Shown here one piece after another: positions 40,976 through 49,285 of a stretch of 64,000 bases of DNA. The translations under genes were made by a program, and so were the position numbers. Source of the stretch: Streptomyces rishiriensis (lineage in GTDB: Bacteria > Actinomycetota > Actinomycetes > Streptomycetales > Streptomycetaceae); contig NZ_JAUSWV010000002.1 in NCBI RefSeq assembly GCF_030815485.1, positions 2,108,001 to 2,172,000 of the forward strand, in the 5' to 3' direction. Under the pieces are notes generated by a model. It saw only the letters and a list, made by a program, of their open reading frames with translations, did not search any database and was not told the DNA's origin. The number at the start of each line of letters is the position of its first letter. The stretch's first letter is position 1.

Positions 40976-41715
40976 GCGGGGTTCCTCCCGGCGGTGCTGG
41001 CAGATGCGTTGTGGGTGGCTGTGGAAACTCTGGGGATGAACGTCGTGCACACGCCGTCGCCGTGGGCGATGGTCGCCAGCCGCTGGACGTGAGTCCCGAG
41101 CAGCTGGGAGAAGATCTCGGTCTCCGCCTCGCAGAGCTGCGGGAACTTCTCGGCGACATGGGCGACGGGGCAGTGGTGCTGGCACAGCTGCTCACCGACC
41201 GGCGCGCTACGCGCCGTAGCAGCGTACCCGTCCGCGCTCAGGGCCTTGGCCAGGGCTTCGGTCCGCTCTTCCGGAGCGGCCGCCTCGATCGCCCGGCGGT
41301 ACCCGGCGGCCTGTTCGGCGATCCGCGCGCGGGCGAAGGCGACGACGGCCTCGTCCCCGCCGAAGCGCTCCTGGATCCAGCGCAGGGCGTCGGCGGCGAG
41401 CTTGTCGTAGGACTGGTCGAAGGCGTCGCGGCCGCAGTCGGTGAGCGCGAAGGCCTTGGCGGGGCGCCCGCGGGTCCGCGCGCCGTAGACCCGCTGCTCG
41501 CGGGCCGCCACGATGTCGTCGGCGACCAGCGCGTCCAGATGGCGGCGTACGGCGGCCTGGGTGAGACCCAGCCGGCCGGCCAGCTCGGCGACGGTCGACG
41601 GCCCGTGGTCCAGGATGGACCGCGCGACCCGGTTGCGCGTCGAGCGCTCACCGGTCGCGATCTCCTCCTGGGGGGTCCCCGTGGGGGTCTCCCGAACCTC
41701 GCCGACGTTTTTCAC
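40972..41715 (-). CDS. sufR: SufR-type Fe-S cluster-sensing repressor
   Basis: 247 aa from the GTG at 41715 (MKNVGEV); a TTG 36 bp upstream is possible but would overlap the promoter. DeoR/ArsR-like winged helix (about 30-85, [20 protein letters not shown]) and a C-terminal cysteine cluster CQHHC-x12-C with a further downstream Cys, the [4Fe-4S] ligands of SufR. Holo-SufR represses the suf operon and loss of the cluster relieves repression. First gene of the eight-gene operon. A CAAC-N6-GTTG box touches the start codon, implying autoregulation and a leaderless message. Confidence 0.9.
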   Translation of the reverse strand: MKNVGEVRETPTGTPQEEIATGERSTRNRVARSILDHGPSTVAELAGRLGLTQAAVRRHLDALVADDIVAAREQRVYGARTRGRPAKAFALTDCGRDAFDQSYDKLAADALRWIQERFGGDEAVVAFARARIAEQAAGYRRAIEAAAPEERTEALAKALSADGYAATARSAPVGEQLCQHHCPVAHVAEKFPQLCEAETEIFSQLLGTHVQRLATIAHGDGVCTTFIPRVSTATHNASASTAGRNPA

Positions 41716-41728
41716 AACGCCATTGTTG
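41715..41728 (-). promoter_or_regulatory. SufR operator CAAC-N6-GTTG at the sufR start
   Basis: A perfect CAAC-N6-GTTG inverted repeat (41715-41728) whose last base is the G of the sufR GTG start. This is the motif reported for SufR in other bacteria. On the - strand TTGCCT and AACAAT, 18 bp apart, form a possible promoter whose -10 overlaps the box and ends 6 bp before the GTG. Confidence 0.7.
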
Positions 41729-41787
41729 CGTAATTCCTCAGAGGCAGGCAACCCACGTCCGGATCACCGGGCGGTGCCCTGCGTCAC

Positions 41788-41801
41788 TTAGGTATACCTA
41801 A
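41788..41801. promoter_or_regulatory. 14-bp palindrome TTAGG-TATA-CCTAA (half-spaced iron-box-like)
   Basis: A perfect palindrome with the TTAGG/CCTAA half-sites of DtxR/DmdR iron boxes but only 4 bp between them instead of 9. It lies between the sufR promoter and the AAC(3) gene, about 73 bp upstream of the sufR start. Confidence 0.45.
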
Positions 41802-41898
41802 TCTGACCTGCGGAAACGATCTTTGATCGATCGGACGCGGAACGAGGCGCGATAAAACCACTGGTCTGCCGAGCCCCCTTCCAGGACACTGCCGGACC

Positions 41899-42696
41899 AT
41901 GTCCACACCCCCTCCCACCGGCCCACTTGTCACCCGCGACACCCTCGCCGCGGAGCTTCGCGCCCTGGGTGTCGAACCCGGAGAAATCCTCCTCGTGCAC
42001 TCCTCGCTCAGTTCGCTCGGCTGGGTCTGCGGAGGCTCCGTCGCGGTGGTGCGGGGACTCCTCGACGCGGTCGGCCCGGACGGCACGCTCGTGGTCCCCA
42101 GCCAGTCCGGCGACCTGTCCGACCCGGCCCTGTGGCACCGGCCGCCGGTCCCCGCCGACTGGTGGGAGCGGATCCGGGCCGCCATGCCCGCGTACGACCC
42201 CCTCATCACCCCCTCCCGCGGCGTCGGGGTGATCCCCGAGACGGTCCGCACCTGGCCGGGCGCCCTCCGCAGCGCCCACCCGCAGACCTCTTTCGCGGCG
42301 CTCGGGGCGCGGGCGGCGGAACTGGTCGAGGGCCACGCCCCCGACTGCCGGCTGGGCGAGCACAGCCCGCTGGCCCGGCTGGAGAAGGCGGGCGCCCGGG
42401 TGCTGCTCCTGGGCACCGGCTACGACACCTGCACCGCCTTCCACCTGGCCGAGTACCGGATCGCGGCCCCGCTCGTCGACGTGGGCAGGCCGGGGCCCGG
42501 CGGGTGGGAGGTCGTGACCGAGGTGTCGATCGACTCCTACCGCTTCGACGAGCTGGGCCATGACTTCGAACGCGACCGTGACGTCGTACGGGGCACGGTC
42601 GGGGCGGCTGACGTGCGCCTGTTCCCGGTCGCTGACGCCGTGGCCTACGCGCAGCGGTGGCTGCCGCTGCACCGGTCCCGCGAGGAGGAATGCTGA
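41899..42696 (+). CDS. AAC(3)-family aminoglycoside N3-acetyltransferase-like protein
   Basis: 265 aa, the usual AAC(3)/YokD length. LLVHSSLSSLGWVCGG (about 31-46), LVVPSQSGDLSDP with the conserved loop, RSAHPQTSFAALG (catalytic His-containing region) and GEHSPLARLEKAGARVLLLG are the family signatures. Acetyl-CoA-dependent transfer to the 3-amino group of aminoglycosides is the known activity, but many chromosomal members have other or unknown substrates. Divergent from sufR, no antibiotic cluster nearby. Confidence 0.85.
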   Translation: MSTPPPTGPLVTRDTLAAELRALGVEPGEILLVHSSLSSLGWVCGGSVAVVRGLLDAVGPDGTLVVPSQSGDLSDPALWHRPPVPADWWERIRAAMPAYDPLITPSRGVGVIPETVRTWPGALRSAHPQTSFAALGARAAELVEGHAPDCRLGEHSPLARLEKAGARVLLLGTGYDTCTAFHLAEYRIAAPLVDVGRPGPGGWEVVTEVSIDSYRFDELGHDFERDRDVVRGTVGAADVRLFPVADAVAYAQRWLPLHRSREEEC

Positions 42697-42795
42697 ATCC
42701 GCCCGCACTCCGCCCGCCCCGTGTCGCCCGCGCGTCCGGCCGGTTCCCGCACCCCCCGCTCGGAGTCCCCACCGGCGAACCTAGACTCTTGAGCC

Positions 42796-43716
42796 ATGCG
42801 AAGTGAGCCTGTCGTCCGGGTCGAGGCCCTGGTGAAGCGGTACGGGACGAAGACCGCGGTGAACGGCCTCGACCTGACGGCCCGGGCGGGCGTCACCGCC
42901 GTCCTCGGACCCAACGGGGCCGGCAAGACGACCACCGTCGAGACCTGCGAGGGATACCGCAGGCCGGACGAGGGCACGGTGCGCGTCCTCGGCCTCGACC
43001 CGCAGCGGCAGGCCGGCGACCTGCGCCCCCGTATCGGCGTGATGCTGCAGTCGGGAGGCGTGTACTCCGGGGCCAGGGCCGACGAGATGCTCCGCCACGT
43101 GGCGGGGCTGCACGCCCACCCGCTGGACGTCGAAGCCCTCGTCGAACGCCTCGGCCTCGGCTCCTGCGGCCGGACGACGTACCGCCGCCTCTCCGGCGGC
43201 CAGCAGCAGCGACTCGCCCTGGCGATGGCCGTCGTCGGCCGCCCCGAACTGGTGTTCCTGGACGAGCCGACGGCCGGCCTCGACCCGCAGGCCCGCCGCG
43301 CCACCTGGGAACTCGTACGGGACCTGCGGGCGGACGGCGTCTCCGTCATCCTGACCACCCACTACATGGACGAGGCCGAGCAGCTCGCCGACGACGTCGC
43401 GATCATCGACGCGGGCCGGGTCATCGCCCAGGGCTCCCCGGAGCAGCTGTGCCGCGGCGGCGCCGAGAACACGCTGCGCTTCACCGGCCGGCCCGGCCTC
43501 GACATGACGTCCCTGCTCAAGGCCCTGCCCGCCGACAGCTCGGCCGACGAGCTGACCCCGGGTTCCTACCGGGTGATGGGCAAGGTCGACCCGCAACTGC
43601 TGGCGACGGTCACCTCGTGGTGCGCGCAGCACGGGGTGATGCCGGACCGGATCTCGGTCGAACGGCACACCCTGGAGGACGTCTTCCTGGAACTGACCGG
43701 CAAGGAGCTGCGCTGA
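42796..43716 (+). CDS. ABC transporter ATP-binding protein (drug/daunorubicin type)
   Basis: 306 aa. Walker A GPNGAGKT (about 39-46), signature LSGGQQQR, Walker B VFLDEPTAGLD, switch His in TTHYMDEAE. The C-terminal DUF4162-like tail (about 225-305) is typical of DrrA-type exporters. Its stop overlaps the start of the permease gene (TGATG). The pair sits just ahead of ctaA, an arrangement seen near ctaA/ctaB in other Actinobacteria. Confidence 0.92.
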   Translation: MRSEPVVRVEALVKRYGTKTAVNGLDLTARAGVTAVLGPNGAGKTTTVETCEGYRRPDEGTVRVLGLDPQRQAGDLRPRIGVMLQSGGVYSGARADEMLRHVAGLHAHPLDVEALVERLGLGSCGRTTYRRLSGGQQQRLALAMAVVGRPELVFLDEPTAGLDPQARRATWELVRDLRADGVSVILTTHYMDEAEQLADDVAIIDAGRVIAQGSPEQLCRGGAENTLRFTGRPGLDMTSLLKALPADSSADELTPGSYRVMGKVDPQLLATVTSWCAQHGVMPDRISVERHTLEDVFLELTGKELR

Positions 43717-44486
43717 TGACCGCCACGGGTACCTACAGCCCCCGACCCGGCGCGGCGCCGCTGTCCCGGATGATCCGGGCCCAGGCGGCGCTGGAGACCA
43801 GGATGCTCCTGCGCAACGGCGAGCAGCTGCTGCTCACCGTCGTGATCCCCACCCTGCTGCTGGTGCTGTTCAGCACCGTGGACATCGTCGACACCGGCGC
43901 GGGCGAGGCGGTGGACTTCCTCACGCCCGGCATCCTCGCGCTCGCCGTGGTGTCGACGGCCTTCACCGGCCAGGCCATCGCGACCGGCTTCGAACGCCGC
44001 TACGGGGTGCTCAAGCGGCTCGCCTCCTCGCCGCTGCCCCGCTGGGGCCTGATGACGGCGAAGACGCTGTCGGTCCTGGTCACCGAGGTCCTCCAGGTGA
44101 TCCTCCTGACGGCGATCGCCCTCGCCCTCGGCTGGAACCCGCACGGCAACCCGGTGGCCGTGGTGCTGCTCCTGGTCCTGGGCACGGCCGCCTTCTCGGG
44201 TCTCGGCCTGCTGATGGCGGGCACCCTGAAGGCGGAGGCGACGCTGGCCGCGGCCAACCTGGTCTTCCTGCTGCTGCTGGTGGGCGGCGGGGTGATCGTC
44301 CCGCTCGAGAAGTTCCCGTCCGGCGCCCAGGACGTGCTCAGGCTGCTGCCCGTCTCTGCCCTCTCGGACGGCCTGCGGGACGTGCTCCAGCACGGCGCGG
44401 GCATGCCCTGGGGCGACCTGGGGATCCTCGCGGTGTGGGCGGTCGCGGGACTCGCGGCGGCCGGCCGGTTCTTCCGCTGGGAGTAG
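43716..44486 (+). CDS. ABC-2 type permease
   Basis: 256 aa from the ATG overlapping the ATPase stop. Six hydrophobic segments and the ABC-2 signature around LFSGLGLLMAG-like GTAAFSGLGLLMAGTLK (about 155-171), with the ALSDGLRDVLQHG region before the last helix. Forms an exporter with the preceding ATPase. Substrate unknown. Confidence 0.9.
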   Translation: MTATGTYSPRPGAAPLSRMIRAQAALETRMLLRNGEQLLLTVVIPTLLLVLFSTVDIVDTGAGEAVDFLTPGILALAVVSTAFTGQAIATGFERRYGVLKRLASSPLPRWGLMTAKTLSVLVTEVLQVILLTAIALALGWNPHGNPVAVVLLLVLGTAAFSGLGLLMAGTLKAEATLAAANLVFLLLLVGGGVIVPLEKFPSGAQDVLRLLPVSALSDGLRDVLQHGAGMPWGDLGILAVWAVAGLAAAGRFFRWE

Positions 44487-44550
44487 CCGGACGCGCGGCC
44501 CGGGGGCCCCTCGTGAACGCGTGCACAAGCGTCCGCCTACGATGGGAGGC

Positions 44551-45552
44551 GTGCCGAACGTGACCCGTGCCGACGCCCTAGCCGCCGTGCGCAACCCCCT
44601 CGCCTTCATCGCCGCCCGCTGGACGCCCGCCCGCGGGACGGTCCGGCGTGCGGCCCTCGCCTCGCTCGTGATGTCGGTGATCATCGTGGTCACCGGCGGT
44701 GCCGTACGGCTCACGGGGTCCGGCCTGGGCTGCCCGACCTGGCCCAAGTGCACCGACGACTCCCTCACCGCGACCGGCGCGATGGGCTTCCACGGCGCCA
44801 TCGAGTTCGGCAACCGCATGCTGACGTACGTGCTGTGCGCGGCCGTCGGCTGGGCGATCATCGCCGCGCGCTCCGAGAAGCCGTACCGGCGGAGCCTGAC
44901 CCGGCTGGGCTGGGCGCAGTTCTGGCTGGTGATGAGCAACGCCGTGCTCGGCGGGATCGTGGTGCTCGTCGGCCTCAACCCCTACACGGTCGCGGCGCAC
45001 TTCCTGGCCGCCTCGGCGCTGATCGCGGTCGCCGCGGTGATGTGGCAGCGCGCCCGGGAGGGCGACGGGCAGGCCCGGCCACTGGTCGGCAAGCCCGTGC
45101 AGCAACTGGTGTGGTTCCTGGTCGTGGCCTCCACGCTGCTGATCGCCGTCGGCACGGTGGTGACCGGCGCGGGCCCGCACGCCGGTGACTCCAGCGAGGT
45201 CGAGCGGATGCCGCTGGACTGGGAGACGGTCGCCAAGCTGCACGCGGTGCTCGCCTGGATCGTGGTGACGCTGACCTTCGCCCTGTGGTTCATCCTCAAG
45301 GCGGTGGACGCGCCGAAGAACCCGCTGGACCGTACCCGGGACCTGTTCCTGGTGCTGCTCGGACAGGGTGTCATCGGCTATGTCCAGTACTTCACGGACC
45401 TCCCCGAGGTCCTGGTCGGACTGCACATGCTCGGCTCCTGCCTGGTGTGGATCGCGGTGCTGCGCGTGCTGCTGGCGCTGCGCGAGCGCCCCGAGACGAC
45501 GATCGACCTGCCGGGCCCGGCGGCCGAGGCGACGGTCGGCACGCGCGCGTAA
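44551..45552 (+). CDS. ctaA: Heme A synthase (COX15/CtaA)
   Basis: About 333 aa from the GTG at 44551; an alternative GTG at 44560 has better spacing to GGGAGG and an earlier ATG exists. Eight membrane helices, GGAVRLTGSGLGCPTWPKC after helix 1, and the four helix-borne histidines: FHGAIEFGNR, AAHFLAAS, LHAVLAW and LHMLGS. Converts heme O to heme A for cytochrome aa3. CtaB, the preceding step, is encoded at 47977-48924 on the other strand. Confidence 0.92.
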   Translation: MPNVTRADALAAVRNPLAFIAARWTPARGTVRRAALASLVMSVIIVVTGGAVRLTGSGLGCPTWPKCTDDSLTATGAMGFHGAIEFGNRMLTYVLCAAVGWAIIAARSEKPYRRSLTRLGWAQFWLVMSNAVLGGIVVLVGLNPYTVAAHFLAASALIAVAAVMWQRAREGDGQARPLVGKPVQQLVWFLVVASTLLIAVGTVVTGAGPHAGDSSEVERMPLDWETVAKLHAVLAWIVVTLTFALWFILKAVDAPKNPLDRTRDLFLVLLGQGVIGYVQYFTDLPEVLVGLHMLGSCLVWIAVLRVLLALRERPETTIDLPGPAAEATVGTRA

Positions 45553-45566
45553 GTCGCCCGTCGGCT

Positions 45567-46313
45567 TTACCCGTACGAGGTGACCAGCCCGTCGATCGCC
45601 GGCCCCAGGTAGTCCCGGGTCAGCACGGCCCGGCGGCTCGGCCACCCGTCGTCCGCCGCCCCGTCCCCCTCGTCGTAGCGGCGGCGGGCGATGTCCGCCA
45701 CGACCTCCTGGGGCGCCCCCAGCGCGGACAGTTCGTCGAGGGCCTGGCGCTTGGAGATCAGCCGGCCGTCCCGCACGGTCACCGTCGCCCGCGCGAAGGT
45801 CAGCAGCCCCAGATCCACCCAGACGTTCTGATGCCACAGGTGGGCCTTGTCGACGGTGGGCCGCCAGAAGTCGCGCTGGTCGCGGACGACGAAGTCGGCC
45901 AGTGCGCGGTCCGGGACCGGCGGCAGGAGCGCGCCGGGCGGTTTGCCGTACAGCACCCGGCCGAAGTCGAGCAGTTCGCGCCGGGTCACCGGGGTGACCG
46001 TCCGCCGGAACAGTCGGCTGTGCGCCCAGGTGAGGTGCCGCCGCTCCGGGTCGGCCGTCCGGTCGGGGGTGAGGTAGGTGCAGTGCAGCAGCGGGGCGAG
46101 CGGCTCGTTCCGCAGGCGGGCGTGGAGCCGGGCCAGGTGCCACACCGTGCGCGGCGCGAGGGGGCCGTCCAGGACGGCGATGAGGTCCAGGTCGCTGCGG
46201 CCCTCCTGGTAGTCGCCCCCGGCGAGCGACCCGTGGGCCCACACGGCGACGGGGTCCGGGGCCTGGAGTCCGTCCAGGAAACGGTCCAGCAAGGCTTCCG
46301 TACGGGTGGTCAT
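45567..46313 (-). CDS. Nucleotidyltransferase-domain protein (aminoglycoside adenylyltransferase-like)
   Basis: 248 aa. The Pol-beta-type nucleotidyltransferase motif appears as HGSLAGGDY...SDLDLIAVL (residues about 27-47), with both metal-binding aspartates present. The C-terminal half is helical and contains HLWHQNVWVDLGLLTFARA, resembling ANT(3'')/DUF4111 proteins. A drug-modifying role is possible but unproved. Converges on ctaA with a 14-bp gap. Confidence 0.75.
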   Translation of the reverse strand: MTTRTEALLDRFLDGLQAPDPVAVWAHGSLAGGDYQEGRSDLDLIAVLDGPLAPRTVWHLARLHARLRNEPLAPLLHCTYLTPDRTADPERRHLTWAHSRLFRRTVTPVTRRELLDFGRVLYGKPPGALLPPVPDRALADFVVRDQRDFWRPTVDKAHLWHQNVWVDLGLLTFARATVTVRDGRLISKRQALDELSALGAPQEVVADIARRRYDEGDGAADDGWPSRRAVLTRDYLGPAIDGLVTSYG

Positions 46314-46331
46314 GCGCCCAGTCTGTCCACC

Positions 46332-47438
46332 TCAGCCGAGCCCGTACACCCGGCGCGCGTTGCCCGCCGCGATCAGGCCCGCCACCCGTTGCGCGTCCGT
46401 CGGCGACCACGCTCCCTCCGCGACCCAGGCGCCGAGCACCCGCGCCAGCGCCTCGCGGAACAGCCGTGCCCCGACCACGTGCAGCTCGGGCAGCCCCCCG
46501 GCGCCGCTGGAGAAGAGGATCTTGCCGAAGGGGGCCAGCTCCAGGATCTCCGCGAGGATCGTCGCGGCGCGCGCGCCGGTCCGTACGAGTGCGGCGCCGG
46601 AGTCGGCGTACACGTGCGGGAAGACGCCCGCGAGGTGGGCGGCGTGCCGGTGGTAGGGGTAGCCGTGCAGCAGGACGAGGTCGGTGCCGAGGCCTGCCGT
46701 GGCCCGCACGAAGTCCGTCAGCAGCACCGGATCCGTGCGGTCGACGCGCGCCCCCGGCTCGCCGAGCCCCGCGTGCAGCTGGAGCGGCAGCCCCGAGGCG
46801 ACGGCGATCCACAGCACGTGCCGCAGCAGCACCGGGTCGCTCAGCTCGCCACCGACCCTGCGGCCCGCCAGCCAGCGGCCCGCCGCACCCCGTACCTCGC
46901 CCGGCCCGGGCGGCTCGGGCGCGAGGGCGAGGCCGTGCCGGACCCCCGCGACGGAGGCGAAGGCCACGGCGTTCGCGGCGGCCCCGTGGACCGACTCGGC
47001 GAGGTTGGCCAGGAAGGACTCGACGGTTCCGGAGGTGTCGGCGACCTGCTCGGCGAGGGGTTCCAGGCGCACGATCTCCCGCGCCTCGGCGGCGCCGGCC
47101 GAGGCCAGCTCACCCGGCCCGGTGAGGTCGCCGGGCAGGCCCGTGTCGACCAGGTAGGTCGTGATGCCGCTGCCGCGCAGCAGCCGGCGGCCCGCTTCCA
47201 GTACGCCGAGTTCACGACGCCGGGCGAGATAACGGGCGGGCGGCGCGTGCGGTTCCAGGCCGAGGAGCGGGGGGCACCAGCGGCGTACCGCGAACCCGGT
47301 CTGGGTGTCGAACAGCGTCGTGCCCGGGGCCGGCGGGCCCTCGGTGCGGGCCAACTGGGCCTCGAAGGTACCGAGACCCAGCTCCGTTCTCAGGACGCCG
47401 TGGCAGTACTGGTCCACCAAGGACGGCGTTTCGATCAT
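46332..47438 (-). CDS. Amidohydrolase-2 family protein (FluG-like)
   Basis: 368 aa from the ATG at 47438 with GGGAG upstream (a GTG 24 bp earlier lacks one). A TIM-barrel amidohydrolase: DQYCHGVL (metal region, one His only where HxH is usual), LQLHAGLGEPGA (about 220), LLHGYPYHRHAAHLAGVFPHVYAD and the C-terminal FSSGAGGLPELH. This layout matches the amidohydrolase domain found before glutamine-synthetase-like domains in FluG proteins and standing alone in Streptomyces. Substrate unknown. 18 bp upstream of the nucleotidyltransferase gene. Confidence 0.78.
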   Translation of the reverse strand: MIETPSLVDQYCHGVLRTELGLGTFEAQLARTEGPPAPGTTLFDTQTGFAVRRWCPPLLGLEPHAPPARYLARRRELGVLEAGRRLLRGSGITTYLVDTGLPGDLTGPGELASAGAAEAREIVRLEPLAEQVADTSGTVESFLANLAESVHGAAANAVAFASVAGVRHGLALAPEPPGPGEVRGAAGRWLAGRRVGGELSDPVLLRHVLWIAVASGLPLQLHAGLGEPGARVDRTDPVLLTDFVRATAGLGTDLVLLHGYPYHRHAAHLAGVFPHVYADSGAALVRTGARAATILAEILELAPFGKILFSSGAGGLPELHVVGARLFREALARVLGAWVAEGAWSPTDAQRVAGLIAAGNARRVYGLG

Positions 47439-47512
47439 CCGGACTCCCGGGAGACGGACCACGTGGTGCCTACGGGGTCCTAACGGGTGACCGGGGTGTC
47501 AGGTTGTTCTGC

Positions 47513-47869
47513 TCAGCCGTTCTTCGGTCCGCCGACCTGGATCCCGGCCATCCGCGTCCATTCGTACGGCCCCGTCCTCACCTTCGCCGCGAACTCTCCG
47601 TCGAAGGTCTCGTGGACGGTGATGCCGGCCTTCCCTGCGGCCAGCTCGGCGATGGCGACCGAGGGGGCCACCAGGTCGCCCCAGCCGCCGTCCTCGCCGA
47701 CGAGGACGATACGGGCGCCGCGCTCGCCGAGGTACGCGATCTGGCCCTCGGCCCCGCCGTGCTGCCGGGCGAAGGCGCTGATCTGCTTGGCGAGCCGGGC
47801 CGCCCTGCGCTCGGCCTTCGCGGCCTGCTTGGCGTCGGCGGTCTCGTCAACCTGCTTGGTGTCTGCCAT
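47513..47869 (-). CDS. Conserved small actinobacterial protein
   Basis: 118 aa from the ATG (MADTKQVDET). A charged, coiled-coil-like N-terminus rich in Lys/Ala/Gln (1-45) is followed by a compact domain with GQIAYLGERGARIVLVGEDG and EFAAKVRTGPYEWTRMAG. It occurs next to ctaB/tkt in Streptomyces as I recall, but has no assigned function. No membrane segment. It is separated from ctaB by a strong hairpin, so probably has its own promoter. Confidence 0.8.
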   Translation of the reverse strand: MADTKQVDETADAKQAAKAERRAARLAKQISAFARQHGGAEGQIAYLGERGARIVLVGEDGGWGDLVAPSVAIAELAAGKAGITVHETFDGEFAAKVRTGPYEWTRMAGIQVGGPKNG

Positions 47870-47905
47870 GGCCAGGATGCTACCGACGGGTAGATAGAAC
47901 GGCGA

Positions 47906-47943
47906 CGGCCGGGGTGCGTGGTGTTGGCCACGCACCCCGGCCG
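47906..47943 (-). terminator. 16-bp hairpin terminator after ctaB
   Basis: CGGCCGGGGTGCGTGG (47906-47921) pairs perfectly with 47928-47943, loop TGTTGG, 34 nt past the ctaB stop. Confidence 0.8.
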
Positions 47944-47976
47944 TTCGGCGGTGAGGACGGAAAGGAAGGAGAGGCG

Positions 47977-48924
47977 TCAGCGCAGGAAGGGGTCCACCGC
48001 GACCGCCACGAACAGCAGCGACACATAGGTGATGGACCAGTGGAACAGCCGCATCTCCTTCAGCTTCCCGCCCGTCGCCTCCGCCTTCGCACGGGTCTGG
48101 AGCGCGTGCGCCTCCCACAGCCACCAGCCGCCGGCCACCAGCGCGACCGAGGTGTAGAACCACCCGGTGTAGCCCAGCGGGGTCAGCAGCAGCGAGACGG
48201 CGACCATCACCCAGCTGTAGAGGACGATCTGCTTGGCGACGGTCTTGTTGGACGCGACGACCGGCAGCATCGGCACGCCCACGCGCGCGTAGTCCTCCTT
48301 GACCTTCATGGACAGCGGCCAGTAGTGCGGCGGCGTCCAGAAGAACATGACGAGGAAGAGGACGACCGGCGCCCAGGACACCGAGTCCGTCACGGCCGAC
48401 CAGCCGATCAGCACCGGCATGCAGCCGGCGATGCCACCCCACACGATGTTCTGCGAGGTACGGCGCTTGAGGATCATCGTGTAGACGACGACGTAGAAGA
48501 GGAGCGCGCCGAGGGCGAGCCAGGCCGACAGCCAGTTGACGGTCAGACCGAACAGGAGTGTCGAGACCACCGCGAGAGTGATGCCGAAGGCGAGACATTC
48601 ACGCGGGCTGACCATTCCGGTCACCAGCGGGCGCTGCGAGGTGCGGTCCATCAGCGCGTCGATGTCGCGGTCGATGTACATGTTCAGCGCATTGGCGCCG
48701 CCTGCGGAGAGGTAACCCCCGAGGCAGGTCAGGACCACCAGGCCGAGATCGGGAACGCCCTGCTGCGCCAGGAACATCACCGGGACGGTGGTGATCAGCA
48801 GCAGCTCGATGATCCGCGGCTTGGTCAGCGCCACGAACGCCTTGACCCGGGCCCCGAACGGCCGCCGGCTCGGGCTCTGGCTCGTCCCGATAAGCCCCGC
48901 TGGACGGGATTCAACGGCCGTCAC
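47977..48924 (-). CDS. ctaB: Protoheme IX farnesyltransferase (heme O synthase)
   Basis: 315 aa from the GTG at 48924, placed 5 nt after GGGG (a GTG two codons earlier is too close). UbiA-type prenyltransferase with seven to nine membrane helices. The first Asp-rich motif [15 protein letters not shown] (about 95-109) binds the farnesyl diphosphate magnesium; [16 protein letters not shown] forms the second active-site loop. Makes heme O for heme A synthesis by CtaA. Divergent from transketolase. Confidence 0.93.
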   Translation of the reverse strand: MTAVESRPAGLIGTSQSPSRRPFGARVKAFVALTKPRIIELLLITTVPVMFLAQQGVPDLGLVVLTCLGGYLSAGGANALNMYIDRDIDALMDRTSQRPLVTGMVSPRECLAFGITLAVVSTLLFGLTVNWLSAWLALGALLFYVVVYTMILKRRTSQNIVWGGIAGCMPVLIGWSAVTDSVSWAPVVLFLVMFFWTPPHYWPLSMKVKEDYARVGVPMLPVVASNKTVAKQIVLYSWVMVAVSLLLTPLGYTGWFYTSVALVAGGWWLWEAHALQTRAKAEATGGKLKEMRLFHWSITYVSLLFVAVAVDPFLR

Positions 48925-49285
48925 GCACACCCCTGACAGAGACTCCCAGCGAGCCTCCCCAGGTGAATGCCGGGTAAAGGCTCGCGCGTACCACGCCACT
49001 GTAGACGTTGCCCAGACCCCGACATTCGCGGGGGTGGGGTCGTGTTGGACGGCGCCTGCGGAAGAGCCGGAGGGCACTCTGTTGAGCACTCGTACGAGCG
49101 GCTCCGTATTCACTTGCCGAACAGGGAACACACCGGTCGGGAGGCGGATCACCAAGTCTCCCGGCAGTCTGGAATGACTCGAAAAAATGCGCGTTCTCAC
49201 GGGGGTAGGCTCGACAACGGCCGGTGGGCGCCGCGTGCACCGGCATTCGACATGCGTGACATGTGGAGAGGAGCCCTGACCCAGG
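48925..49285. other. Divergent ctaB/tkt intergenic region
   Basis: 361 bp without a gene. It should hold both promoters. For tkt a TAGGCT (49206-49211) could be a -10, but no good -35 lies 16-19 bp upstream. For ctaB, TACAGT on the - strand (49003-48998) is a possible -10, also without a convincing -35. No inverted repeat of note was seen. Confidence 0.35.

Noticed and set aside
41788..41801. Canonical DmdR/IdeR iron box
   Set aside because: The half-sites are present but spacing is 4 bp rather than 9, so it was listed only as an iron-box-like palindrome.
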